64,000 bases of DNA from Narthecium ossifragum (taxonomy: Eukaryota; Streptophyta; Magnoliopsida; Dioscoreales; Nartheciaceae). Shown piece after piece: positions 43,315-55,376 of the stretch; position 1 is the first letter of the stretch; each line of letters opens with the position of its first letter. The notes beneath the pieces were generated by a model. The model searched no databases, was not told the origin of the DNA, and worked only from the letters and a program-made list of their open reading frames with translations. The position numbers were made by a program, and so were the translations under genes. The stretch is taken from positions 10,270,048 through 10,334,047 of the forward strand of contig OY986966.1 of the NCBI GenBank assembly GCA_963920575.1. The letters run 5' to 3'.

Positions 43315-45061
43315 CTAGGGATGCCTCATTCTTCGAAAACGTGTTCCCTTACAAGTCCTCTCATACATCAGAGGTTAGTGAGGGAGCTTATGAGAACACT
43401 GCGGAAGAAGGAATTCAAGGGACCTTAATTCATGAAGAGGATGAGGAACCTAGACGGAGTAAGAGGGTGAGGAAAGAAACTTCATTCGGCCCAGATTTTC
43501 TAACATATTTATTAGAAAATGACCCTCAGACATTCAAAGAGGCAATGTCAGCTCCAGATGCTCCTTCATGGAAGGAAGCAGTGAATAGTGAAATTGATTC
43601 CATCATGCAGAACCATACATGAGAATTGGTTGATTTACCATAAGGTCGTAAACCTTTGGGTTACAAGTGGGTTTTCAAAAAGAAAATAAAAGCAGATGGA
43701 ACGGTTGACAAATACAAAGCAAGGCTTGTTGTCAAGGGTTTCAAACAAACTGAAGGGTAGACTATTTTGACACCTATTCTCCAGTCACTAGGAAAATCTC
43801 AATCAGATTAATTATCGCCCTTGCGGCTTTAAACAATCTTGATATACATGAAATAGATGTAAAGATAGCTTTCCTAAATGGTGATCTGGAAGAAGAAATT
43901 TACATGGAACAACCCGAGGGGTTTGTAGTTCCTGGGAAAGAAAAGAATGTCTGCCGACTTGTTAAGTCTTTGTATAGGCTTAAACAAGCACCTAAACAGT
44001 GGCATGAAAAGTTTGATCAAGTGATGTTGACAAACGGCTTTCGCATAAATGAGTGTGACAGATGCGTTTATATAAAGGGCGATGAAAAGGAATGTATAAT
44101 CCTATGCCTTTATGTAGATGACATAATCATCATTGGTAGCAATGATAATATCATAAAAGCTACTAAGAGCATGTTGTCACGAAACTTCGATATAAAGAAT
44201 ATGGGTGTCGCTGATGTGATACTTGGTATGAAAATTACTAAGACTTCGAATGGGTATATATTATCACATAGTCATTATATTAAGAAAATTCTTGATAAAT
44301 TTGACAAAGGGAGTGATGTTGTAGTCAAGACACCGCTAGATGTCAACTCGCATCTAAAGAAACACCACGGTGAAGGTGTACAACAAATAAAATATTCTAG
44401 GATCATAGGCATTCTGATGTATATCATGAACTGCACTAGACCGGATATTATTAACTCAGTAAACAGGCTGAGTAGATAAACAAGCAATCCAAGTACAAAT
44501 CACTGAAAGGCAGTTATCAGAGTCCTTAGATATCTAAGGTACACATAAAATTTTGGATTGCATTATACGATATATCCAGCAGTACTTGAAGGTTATATAG
44601 ATGCAAACTGGATATCAGACTCCAATGACACAAAAGCAACAAGTGGATTTGTCTTTGTAATTGGAGGTGCAGTTGTGTCTTGAAAATCATCCAAGCAGAC
44701 TTGTATAGCAAGGTCTACTATGGAAGTTGAGTTCATAGCAATAGATCTAGCTTGGGAAAAAACGGAATGGCTGCGTAACTTCCTAGAAGATATTCCTATG
44801 TGGCCTAAACCTGTCCATTTTATCAGTATTCACTGTGACAGTCAGTCAGCAATAGGGAGAGCACAAAGCCACATGTATAATGGAAAATCTCGACATATAT
44901 GACGACGACATAATTCGGTGAGGAAATTGTTGTCTACTGGTGTGATATCTATCGATTTCATGAGATCGAAGGAAAATATTGCAGATCCACTAACCAAAGG
45001 CCTAACAAGAGATCTAGTGGATGTTTCGTCGAGAGGAATGGGGTTAAAGCCCATGAAATGA
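43315..45061 (+). pseudogene. copia integrase C-end, reverse transcriptase and RNase H, broken
   Basis: Continues DASFFENVFPYK, then RRSKRVRKE, before reverse transcriptase: GYKWVFKKKIKADGTVDKYK, EIDVKIAFLNGDLEEEIYME, SLYRLKQAPKQWHEKF and the catalytic LYVDDIIIIGS. RNase [58 protein letters not shown] and ENIADPLTKGLTRDLV. Stops at 43619, 43757, 44477, 44684 and 44900 interrupt it. Confidence 0.92.
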
Positions 45062-45579
45062 CTATACTCCTCAATGGCAACCCAACCTAGATAATCTGGC
45101 AGACCCATATTCTAGGTTCAATGGGACAACCGAATTGTGGGGGGCAGTTGCTAAGATCACTCTTACCCATTCCTATAATGAGTGAGTGATCCTTATTACT
45201 CAATAAGTAAAAGCATGACAGGATGCTCTTAATAAGAGATCACCTATATCGAGTGAAAAGATGCCGCTTCTATGAGAACGTTTTAAGGGCTAGTTCTCAA
45301 AAGCACTCGAAGAATTCTACCAGGCATGTCCAGGGCCGAAATGGACACAACAAATGAGCCATCAGTGGTATAAGAAATGCGTTATATAAGCACTGTTGTC
45401 TTGGTGTACATAAAAGCTGAACAGTTCAAGACATTGTGTTCACTGTTTAGCAAGTACATCCGATAGTGTTTTAGTAAGGAAGGTTCAAAGCCGAAAGCTA
45501 CCTCTCCTGAAGCAGCAAGTTTCTACGGTAGTCTCAAGTGTATTAAGATCATACAGCATTTGATCAGTCATTTGATTCA

Positions 45580-45589
45580 TGTGGGGGAT
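45580..45589 (+). other. Polypurine tract of the second copia element
   Basis: TGTGGGGGAT directly precedes the 3' LTR at 45590. Confidence 0.75.
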
Positions 45590-46644
45590 TGTTGGATTTA
45601 AGGCTTTTCTAAGGCCCAAAACTCCTAGAGTAAAGGAGTGGGCTAAGCCTTAAATATAGGTGTTGAATCAAATGGGCCTACTAAAACCCAGCTTAGAAGA
45701 GAGCCATATGAAGCCCATGTGAGTGTGTGTAAATGTTTAGTCCCACATTGCTTGGAATAAAAACATTTCTCTAGTTTATATAGAGCCTTGGGCACCTATA
45801 GTTTGAATGTGTGTAAGAACTAGAGAGAGGCACAAACGTGCGCGCGTGTGCGCCACCGGCCACCACCCGCCGGCAACCCGCCACGTGTACACCACACGTG
45901 CATTTTTGCCTACGTGGCAGGTGACTGTTCATCTTCCTGAGCAGTACAAGTGGGCTGAGCCACATTGAATGAGCCATTAATTCACCAAAAGTGGCCTGAG
46001 TCAGTTATGACTCTTGGTCTCCCCATGATGCCCATGACTGGGCAGTTATGGATGAGGTGCAGCCCATGTTCTCCTGGGTGGCTGTTACTGGTGACGTGGC
46101 GCCTATTCAGTTCCCCACTAAGTAGCAGTTACTGGTGATGTGGCAGAGTGGCAGCCCATGACTGGACGGTTACGGATGACGTGGCGAGTCACTTCACCTC
46201 CTCACTAAATGGCTGATCAACTAGCTTAGCTAGCCTATAAATAGGACCCCATACCAGCCATTCTTTGAGCTTGCTCATGCATTCACCTTTCACCACACCA
46301 CTTGCACAATAGAGGGTCCTGATTGAGAGTACAATATCATCTTGGAGCTCGAAAGGCGATCGGACGGCCGGCTTCCCTCCAATCGCGGTGGATCGTTGTA
46401 CCATGGGAGTTTTTTGCCTGAAGAACCAGAAGGGGTGATGGGCAAATAAAGCTTAAGGGCACAGTGTGGCACATGCACACTGGCCTCGATCAAGCTGCAT
46501 TTCTTCGTCGGATTTGCTTTCCTTCACTTTCATTCCTTTTTCGGATTAACGGTACGTGAAGTTTATTTGTTTTTGTTAAAATTGATTGTAAAGGATTACT
46601 TGATACCCTAGTAAAAGTAATAATCCTAGTTCTTATTTTCAACA
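45590..46644 (+). repeat. 3' LTR of the second copia element
   Basis: Pairs with 37238-38426, with TATA box CTATAAATAGGACC at 46235-46248. It lacks the 52-bp insertion and several direct-repeat units of the 5' copy and shows scattered base changes, so the insertion is not recent. Confidence 0.92.
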
Positions 46645-46748
46645 ATATCTTCGTGTAGATTTATGCTGATATGTCATCTCATATTTTGCTGTATCTTGTT
46701 GTCATTGATTTCCAAATAAAATCCAAATAAAATCCATCTTCTTTGTAG

Positions 46749-46868
46749 ATTGTTCCGGCATTTTTGGGATTTTGGGCATACAAAGCTGCAGCATTAGTAC
46801 AAGTTTACAGAGACAATGAGGACCTGCTGATTGTGTTTCCTGACAAGGATGGCTCAAGCAGCAGTTAA
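46749..46868 (+). CDS. Last exon of the unrecognised host gene (after the copia insertion)
   Basis: After an acceptor TCTTTGTAG the frame reads IVPAFLGFWAYKAAALVQVY, then RDNEDLLIVFPDKDGSSSS and a TAA stop at 46866. It continues the frame of 37095-37209 exactly (NDYFNFQ joined to IVPAFLGFW). The first half is a probable membrane helix and the tail is charged. I do not recognise the family; a chloroplast or other organelle membrane protein is a guess from composition. Confidence 0.5.
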   Translation: MVPAFLGFWAYKAAALVQVYRDNEDLLIVFPDKDGSSSS

Positions 46869-47675
46869 ACAGGAGGAGCTTAGGTCATCATCAAAAAAAT
46901 TCAAACTGGTTCATACTTTTGGCTATATTATTTCGGGGACAAATGTATTGCAGCAATCTCAAGGCTGGTTACTGCAAATAGATTGGAGTTGTTTCATGCC
47001 ATCTGAGGAATTCACCTTCAGAATGTTTTCGTGTTCAAGTTTTTGCATATTTTGTACTTTTAAAACTTGTATACTGAGGAAATTATTGAAACAAAAAAGG
47101 GTTGTATTGGTCTCCATGCAGCTCAATTGCAATTATTGTTTTTCGCATAAAGCTTCTCAAAGTTGAGGACATTGTAACCTGACAACCTGATCTGTATCTG
47201 ACCTGAAAGCTCAGTATTAAAGCTAATTTGTGGCCAACAGCTTACCAGATCAGGATTTGGCTCCTGAAAGTACAGATTGAGAAGTTTTTGGTTTTCATTC
47301 CCAATCCGAAACTCTATCAGGATCAGATCGAAGTAGGATTTGACCCAAATCTGAATCACTTAGAGGCAGGCAGGTATGGGAAGGGGTGAGGCGTGGCTTA
47401 AAAGATAGCCGGCTGATGAGAACAGGTGGATTGACAAATGCTTCGGAGCTGTTGGGAAAACCGTCGAAAACAGAGGAAGATAAGCCGGCTAAATCCTGAA
47501 CTGCACATTCGTTGTGGAACCTTTGGAAAGACAGATGTAGATTGGGGATGAATGAGGACTGCTCTCGAGTCCAAGACCTGGTTAGATCTTGGCAATCTAA
47601 GGAATTCTTGTTCCTTGAGAAGGAGAAGAAAGGATTCAATCAAGCTCAAGACTGAGAGGGTGTTAGAATGCAAAC
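46869..47675. other. No gene seen
   Basis: AT-rich. It could hold the 3' UTR of the gene ending at 46868. Minus-strand ORFs at 47295-47673 have no recognisable motif. Confidence 0.4.
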
Positions 47676-48145
47676 AGATGTAGTTGTTGATTTAAACAGG
47701 GGCATCACCTGTATTGGAGTGGTCTGTGTTGATGAAGATGATGTCATGACTTGGACAGAAAGTGGATCTGGGTTGATGATATCCTCGGTACTGGTTGGAG
47801 AATTTTTTTTTTTTTTTTTTTTGGATTAGTTGCTGGTCGGAGAAAAATGCTACAACGTTGTTGTGAATATGCTACAAGGTTGGTTCCCTTCAGTGGAAGA
47901 TTTGCATTGATACTGTGCATGAGATTTGGTGGAAGAGGTGTAATTTTGCGGAGTTAGTGATCGGATACATTCCTAAAAAGGATAATGCTCGTACGGATTG
48001 GAATACTAAGGAAACGTCGGAGTTGCAGTCAATTCTTTTTGGTTGGGGAGGGGGGGGGGGGGTTGTCCCCTGTAGTCATCTTTGCTTGTGATTACCTCCC
48101 CTTGGGAGCTGAGCTTAACGGCTTAACTTAACAAAAAAAAAAAAA
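47676..48145 (+). mobile_element. 5'-truncated LINE fragment with A-tail
   Basis: The plus strand reads VVVDLNRGITCIGVVCVDED and later CNFAELVIGYIPKKDNARTD and TKETSELQSILFGWG, like the RNase H end of plant L1 elements. It ends CTTAACTTAAC followed by 13 A (48132-48144). A 20-nt T run and a G-rich run lie inside. It lies close to the 3' end of the bZIP gene. Confidence 0.6.
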
Positions 48146-48542
48146 TCTCAATTGTCCCAAATCACCATCAGAACGCAAAAGATTTTGATGTATAGATTTA
48201 CAGGTGGTCCTTCGATTTCGTGACACCGTGTCACCAATGATTGCAAGATTTAAGAGATACAGAAACTTCTCATGTTAAAGTGAACTACCGAAATAATTTA
48301 AGCTGAGTTCCATTGTACGATGTGAATTCCAGATGACGGGTGGTAAATTTACATTCATATTGAGCACAATTAACAAACAGATCAACCAAAAGCAGCACTA
48401 GAAGAATTATGGGGTCTCCACATGTTTCGGAAATCCCATAGGCAGGATAACTCAAAAACCAGAGCTGAATGTATGCGCTATTACAAAGTTCCAAGAAAGC
48501 AAACCCAAAATAATCTACAAAATTCAATAAATAAAGGTATGG

Positions 48543-51500
48543 TCAGAAGGCTGCCGATCTTGTCCGGCGAAGGCGATGCTTCGGCTCTGGTAGGGGCACG
48601 TAGTGTACAATCCTGTCCAGAGCCTGCAGAGAAAATTGAACAAAGATATGATCCACATAGACTGCGAAACAAAAACTCCGGGCCTTAAGAACAACAGTTT
48701 CTCCTAACATATGGATGCCATAATTAGGTTCCTCAAAGAATTGCGTTCTGATATGTTGGGATAGAATGGAGCCGACTTTATTTCATGAAGACATAAATTG
48801 ACACAGCAGTTTAGTTGGCGATGTCAAATAACAAAAGCATGCTTAGCATCATCATCATCAACAGTGAAGACATTTTCTTTTTCCATGAAATTGCGCAAAA
48901 CATAGAGCACGACGCAAATTGGGAGACAGCTCAATGAAAGTAGTCACATATGTGGATGATACATTCCATACACAATCAACACACAACTTACATTGAAATT
49001 TTGATGATACAGGCCCAATAGACAATCAAAACACAACTTACACTGAAATTTTAAGAATACAGACCCAAGACACAATCAACACATGTTACATTGGTGAAAA
49101 TGATTGCCTTAAACATCTAGGATCTGGGGTTCAATGTCACAGAACAAATCACCAGTGGAAAATACTTAGACACCACGAGTGTCCAACGAACAAATTCTGA
49201 ATAACATAACGGAAAACAAACCAGAGTTGCAATGAGCGCAATGCTACAAGACATGATTTCAGTCCCTACTGAGATTAAATGATGTTCCTACTTTCTTCAA
49301 TGAGAAGAAAATGCATGACTTTTAAACCCAACCACAGGTTAAGGGAATAAGTTCCGCTTGTTAGACTTCCTAGCACACACCAAATTCATATTTTTCACAA
49401 TCATTTCAAAAAAAATGTTTGTGAAGTGACTCAATGAAGTTTGAGATTCGAAAACTTATTTTGAATCTTTTTTTTCCATCTTGAAGTACAGTTTGTCCAA
49501 GGCCTTTGCTCTTTCAGGCAGCCCATATAATGATCAGTCCTTAAACTGGTCAAATAGTCTCAAAATATCAAAAAAAAAAATGAAAACTGAAAAATCAGCA
49601 AATAGAAATTGTTCAGTATGATAGATTTTCTTCTCTGCACGTATCGCTGAGAATGATGTTTATTAAGCTTTTGTGACTAAATGCTGAGGAGAGCTGCCGG
49701 CTAAGAGTATTGCCATATTACTCGATTTTCAGGTCCAGATGAACTGAAGAAAATTGGGAATTGCACATATCTCTTAGTGCTATTTAGACCTCTCTTATCT
49801 TCATTAGTCGTATCTCATTTTGGTAAGCCTGCAAACCTTCACTACAGCACAAAAAGAAACATTTGAACCAAAATTTTGTCACTGACTACCCTGTTTGATA
49901 TATCATTAGAAAAAAGAGGCTTTAGATACTGCTTGGAGTTCTTCATTGCGCATGTAAAAGACACCACTCTGCCACAAAAACAAAGGCCTTTCACAGAAAG
50001 AAGCAAGAAACCAAGAATAATCACTAATAAAAATTCAATACTAACACGCATCCTTTTTTCAGTTCTTTCCTGCCCATACGGAAAAATAAAAACTGGGCTA
50101 GCCACAGATATAGCATCAAGTGTATGGTGATCATTCTTCCATCCTGATAGACTGACTACTCATCGTAAACCTGAAGTTGGGAATTTGGATGAATAAATGG
50201 CTCAAAATGACTATAATAATCCTAAAGCATGGGCTAATGTGTCATGGGCTAATGTGTCATCGGCATGATAGACCCGCAGTTCAAGTTCAATTCTTTAACT
50301 CGGTAAATTAATATTCTCAATCGTAGTTATCGGAATAATATTCATTACGGCTGGCCCTAGTCGACTGAACTTGCATGTGCCAAGCGACAATGTATTTTGA
50401 TCTATCTTGTCAATTTGATACCTGTCATCCCCATTCCATCGCTCTCTGTGCCAACAGGATGTCATCAAGGTACATTTAGTGTCGGCACAGCCTGTGCCAC
50501 TGTTAGGCATGGAGCGTGCCAGCAGAACAATAATCCACATCCACATCCCAGAGCATTATCAAATTACTTCACCACTCGTGATGATTCTAAGATCCTCATT
50601 AAAATCAAACCGCAACTCTACTATCCTCAAATACATGAACCATCTTTATAAAGATGCTGAAATTCTTACACTCCCCCATTATCAGGAGGTTTTATGTAAC
50701 AGTTTATGCTATAGTTAAGTGGCTCGGTTGAAAGAGCATAGCCTTAAAGTAATTACCAACCATGTTTTTTAGAAGGCATAATCAGGCTCATTCTACGCAA
50801 ATATGACACCAAAATGCCTCAAGGTTTCCAAGAAGGCTTGAGTTATCTTTAGCTATATGAATGACTGGTAGTATACCCAACATGCTTTAAATGACACACT
50901 TTCCTTCCAAAACTATGTCTCACGTTCCATAAAAGCAGAAAGTTCCCCAAAATGGTCTGGCATCTTTCCTCACTTTGCTTCCCCTCCAATAATGCATCCA
51001 TCTTCCTCACCACTCCAAGTAAGGCAGTTGTTAAAGTGTTCATGTATTAGTCTTAAAAGCACAGATGAATGATAAATCCAACCAAAGTCCTTTTTATATA
51101 TGTCACCACCTCTTTTAAAACTATGGTGCCTTCTATGTGTTGATAAGATTTTGGAAAGTCACAAGGCTGATGCAACATTAGGCAAGACTAATGCCTTGCC
51201 TACTCGGGGTTTGAGTACCTAGCCTTATTCCTTTCCTTTTAAGCTTTAGAAACTGGTATACTAGTAAGGCTATTGAAAGCAATGTGTTGAACATACAGAT
51301 TTTGATTTTCCATGACAATGTAGCATCCTACTCAACACTATATTATGACTAAGTTAAAGCTCATGATGATATATGCCTTCAATTACAATCAGTTAGAACT
51401 TTTGAGCATTTGAACCAGATGTATGTACACCTTATAGCATAGGAACTGAGTGTGTCTCCAGATTTGTACAAATACATAAGCGCATATGTGCATAAATCTA

Positions 51501-53331
51501 AGGGGTAGCTCTATTGGATTTATGTGAATGACTTTTGTCAACTATATGCATCTTTAACAATGTTAAATAAAGAACTATTTGAAAACGTAGGATGATTTCT
51601 CATTCAGCGTCATTGAGGTTGCTAAATATTGGCTTGCTTGCTTGTAATCATCTAGGTATGTTTTAGGTTATAACCATCTATTCCTTCCAGGAGGTTTACT
51701 TGGACTGATGCGGACTACTTTCTAGGTATCTTCAAATCCAGCCTCTCTAGAGCTTTTGCATGCATGCACTTCATCAACTTTTTTTTTTCTCCTGAGGCTG
51801 TTTCTTTTCATTCGCACTAGTGCAAGTAACAAACTTTGAGTAACCAAATGAGCTTATCTTTAAGAAAAGTTCATCTATGTTTTCTGAGGGAGAAGAAAAG
51901 TCCAACAACCGTTGAAAAAGCAAACTCTTAACCAATTGCATAAGCAAATAAGTTCCACCTTCTTTTTTTTTTTGATTAATTGAAATAAGTTCCACCTTCA
52001 TTTATGCCAAACAAACCCAAAAACAAAGTACCCCTTATAAACACTTGAAAGAGAACAGCTACAAAGATGTTGAAGTTCTTACATCATAAGCTTTTATGAA
52101 ACAGAATATGCAGCCTTAAAATTCAGGTTGTCCAAAGAGAAACAACATAAGATATCTGAAAGCTACTATTGCTCATGCAGTCATGTGAGAAAAGGACACT
52201 CGAAATTCTGAAAGAAGTTTCTAATAAACTAAAAGCACGAAAGAGTGTGCATTCGATATGTTCAAGGAATAAATGAACAATACCTTCTGCTTCTTCAGCC
52301 TCTGATTCTCTTCCTCCAGGCGGGAAACTTTGTTCTCTAATTCATTTGTATAAGCCTGACCATGACGAAGTATAAATCTCTCATATCACATCACATTGAC
52401 ACAAAGAACCAAAAGATTAAGCCAATTCAAAAGAAGAATCCATGGAGGAAATTAAGCAACTTTGAGTGATGATAGGAATTAAGAAATTACACAATCCCAC
52501 CTGCTTCCTGGCTCGTGAACGGGCAGCAGATTCTCTGTTCTTAATCATTCTCTTCTGCTTCCTTTCTACTGTCTTCTCTACCGGCCCCTCAGGACCGGAT
52601 CGTTTCCTACCAGGCGTTGGTGAATCAGACAACGTTCCAATTATCGGGGACCGCATCCTCACTTGGCCTTCGGTATATAAAGCGTCCAAGATCTGACCAG
52701 TGCCAGCACCCAATGGTTGTGAAAGTGGACGTCCCGGCACATAAGCCCCTACCATTCCATGCTGACTTTCTTGCTGCTGCTGCACTGAAGGCATCTGATG
52801 ATACTGCTGCAGCCAATGTGTTCCTTGAGCAAAACTTTGTGCCGTAGCCGAATCAGCACACCCAACAGTACCTATATTTCCAAACAAATTGCTCTTCCTC
52901 TTATCTCTGCCCTCTGAGACCACCCCGGCTTTCACCAAGAAATCTTCAAGGGTCATTTCGCCGAACGTAGGCTGCCTCTCATTACTGAAGTTCCTCTCCT
53001 CACTACCCATCTTCTGTTGGATGTCTCTCCACACCTCATCCACCGTCTTCTTGCTCAGGGCACGCGGCATAGTAGTGCTTCCCTGGTGGGAAAAGTCGAT
53101 ACCGGCAGTATGCCGTGCCGCGGTGCCATCAAGGTCCAATCCTAAGAATTGGTTCTCATCGGCAGGCAGCACATTCTTGAGGAGATCATCAAGGTTCATA
53201 CTATGCAAAGGTTCCCCTAAATGGCTTTGGACTTCACTGAGGGTGAGGCTACAGACTAAGCCTTGCCTTGCCAAGCTCTGAATCTGGGTTTGCTGCCCAC
53301 CACCCTGAGATGCCATTGGCTGAAAGCCCAT
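48543..53331 (-). CDS. Group A bZIP transcription factor, ABI5/AREB-like (three coding exons)
   Basis: Coding exons: 53331-52501 (277 codons), 52355-52284 (24 codons) and 48623-48543 (26 codons plus stop), all phase 0 with GT/AG borders, total 327 residues. Motifs: C1 SLTLSEVQSHLGEPLHSMNL, C2 SKKTVDEVWRDIQ, C3 PTFGEMTLEDFLVKAGVV, basic region RKQKRMIKNRESAARSRARK, zipper across exons 1-2 (AYTNELENKVSRLEEENQRL), C-terminal KHRLRRTRSAAF with a kinase-type RXXS site. Such factors bind ABA-response elements and are activated by SnRK2 phosphorylation. It resembles ABI5-like protein 2/DPBF3. The last intron is 3.66 kb. All motifs are intact. Confidence 0.93.
48624..52283 (-). other. Long third intron of the bZIP gene
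   Basis: AT-rich sequence without recognisable coding regions. The short ORFs (for example 49842-50105 and 50397-50718) carry no motif. A direct duplication ATGGGCTAATGTGTC occurs at about 50229-50257. Confidence 0.7.
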
Positions 53332-53338
53332 TCACCAA

Positions 53339-53881
53339 CTGCTTAACAAACTATAGCCCCTGTCACAAAATCCCCATGAACTGAAAAATTACATGGTCTT
53401 AAAAGCTCAAAGATATCTTCCTCGTAGGACAGTTTTTCCCACCACAATCTGCAAAGTAAGAAGAATACTTCTAAGAAAAGCACAAATAAGAGAAGAGCAA
53501 TCAAAGGAATTGTAGTAGCCCAGTAAAAGGATTCTATCTTTCCCATAAGAAAGTACTCCCAATACTCTTTAGAGTTCAAAAGAGATTCTAGCAAACAAAA
53601 AATCTGAAAAGTGCTGAAAGGCCTAACCAGTTCCAATGCAGACAACCCATTTTCACAAAACAAGCATCTCTTAAAATGCCCATTCAATCACAACCCTCAT
53701 AACTGAAGACCAAGAAAGATGCAGAAAAGAATCAGCTAGAGATAACCACCCACCAAAAAACAATATCCAACAAATAGAACCCAACATCCATATTTTTCCA
53801 CACACACACTCTCTCCCTCTCGCTCCTCTTAAAACCTCCTCCCAATCCAAGAATCAGCAAAAGGGAAACCTGCAGACTTAC
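53339..53881 (-). other. Probable 5'-leader intron of the bZIP gene
   Basis: On the minus strand a donor CCT/GTAAGT (exon ends 53882) and an acceptor TTAAGCAG/TTGGTGAATGG just before the start codon (53331) define a 543-bp intron. Leader introns are known in AREB/ABF-type genes. The first exon would lie in 53882 to about 54000. Confidence 0.55.
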
Positions 53882-54298
53882 AGGATACCAATTTTTGCCA
53901 ACCAATCTTGTATTAGAACAGGTGGATCAGACCAGAATCTGAGGGGCAGCATTAACCTCTCCGGAGTTGGCCAAGTTGGGAATCCAAACAGTGGAATGGA
54001 GGGAGTGATGTGGATAGTAGGGGGTCCAGAAGATGAATAGAATACACTCTTTTTTTAAGGAAACCAAAGTTCCAGGCAACTGGTGTATTCCTCGTACATG
54101 GTTATATCAGCAGATGCCCCTCCTGCTGGACCCACAAAAATGGGTGACTTTAGCCTTTGTCTTAACCATCTAAGAGAGAACATTGGGGCTCAAATGTTTG
54201 GGCATGGTCCCCTCTTGTGTTTTGGATGCTTTTAGTCTCGCGTAATCTAGTGTAAACGAGTAGAAAACCAACAAAAATAATCCAAGATATCAACCAAA

Positions 54299-55376
54299 TG
54301 TAATAAATGTATTAGTCAAAATAATGACTAACCAATCAATGATTGACATGTCAGCACAATAAATATGATCGACAGCCTTTCCAATCTAAATGAACAATGT
54401 TGTTCTAAGATAAGCAAGAGATCATCGACTAAAAGAAGGAAGCTATCATCTAAGGACGATGATAATCTTTGCATAAAGAAGACATCGGCCAAGAGCGATG
54501 ATGATATAAAGACAAGAAAGTTATCAACTAAGAACGATGAAGATATGTACAAGAAGAGAGTATCGACCAAAAAAGGATGACATTGCAAGATGGGAAAGCT
54601 CCTCAACCAGACGCAACTGTCATCGCCCAAGCCATGATGTGGAGAAACGAGGAAACATCAGAGAACATGGGACACGCGGCTTATCAAGAGTGGAAAATGG
54701 AAGATAACAGAGAACGTGCTGAGTGGAAGTTATCAAACCGCTCCAATATAAATAGTCTTCTCTTTCACCGTGTAAGAGCTCTCGCAAAATCTATCACAGA
54801 GCCTACGCGCTTGAGTTCTTTCTTTCAAAATGTTTCCTCTTCATGTAATTTAATTTTGTTTAATGAAATGATTACGTTTCTTGCATCTTTAGTTTCTCTT
54901 TTCTGCATAATGTAGTTTAAATTTCTGTTCTTAGATAGTTTTTGTAGAATCAAATCTTTAAAATGCTTTCTTTATCGTTTTCCTTAGAAACTTTCTTTAC
55001 TGTTTTCTTTAAATTAGTTTAATTTTAGAGCTTTAATATTTTAATCTAGATTAAGTTAAGCAATAGGTTTAAATTCATCTTTACCTTGATTTAGTAATTT
55101 AGGATGATTTTTATTCATTCCTAGTTAATTTAGCAGTTTTAGATAATCTTCTTGTTTTTAATAGATTAATTTAAGTTTCATTTAAGTTTAATCCAGATAA
55201 TTAATCTTTATTAGATTATTAAGTTAGATGCAATCCATGTTTCCAATTAACTTGATACCTTTGTTCGAACTAAGTTTGAAGGAGTTAGATTGTATCACAA
55301 TCCCTGGTTTCTTGAGTGTTAGGTAAATTTGACTTTGACTATTTGACAGATCAGTGGTTAAATTTCCAAGCTAACA
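54299..55376 (+). mobile_element. Retand-family LTR (solo or fragment) upstream of the bZIP gene
   Basis: Starts TGTAATAAATGTATTAGTC, and its first 70 bp align with the start of the LTR at 24205 (minus). It ends GATCAGTGG...CTAACA and contains the family signature TACCTTTGTTCGAACTAAG at 55257-55275. TATA box AATATAAATAGTC at 54747-54759. A degenerate repeat of about 60 bp with ATCGAC and CGATGA modules fills 54410-54575. Flanks do not give a clear 5-bp duplication, so exact ends are uncertain. Confidence 0.7.

Larger units (their letters stand above)
37238..46644 (+). mobile_element. Ty1/copia element in a host intron, inactivated and nested
   Basis: LTRs 37238-38426 and 45590-46644 both start TGTTGGATTTAAGGC and end CAACA, with a perfect 5-bp duplication ATATC (37233-37237 and 46645-46649). 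The interior has gag-protease-integrase-reverse transcriptase-RNase H order. It is split by a solo LTR at 40896-43314 and its 5' LTR holds a 52-bp insertion. Many nonsense codons make it inactive. It sits between two exons of a host gene in the same orientation. Confidence 0.93.

Noticed and set aside
49842..50718. Small ORFs within the long bZIP intron
   Set aside because: No motif, both strands, AT-rich intron composition.
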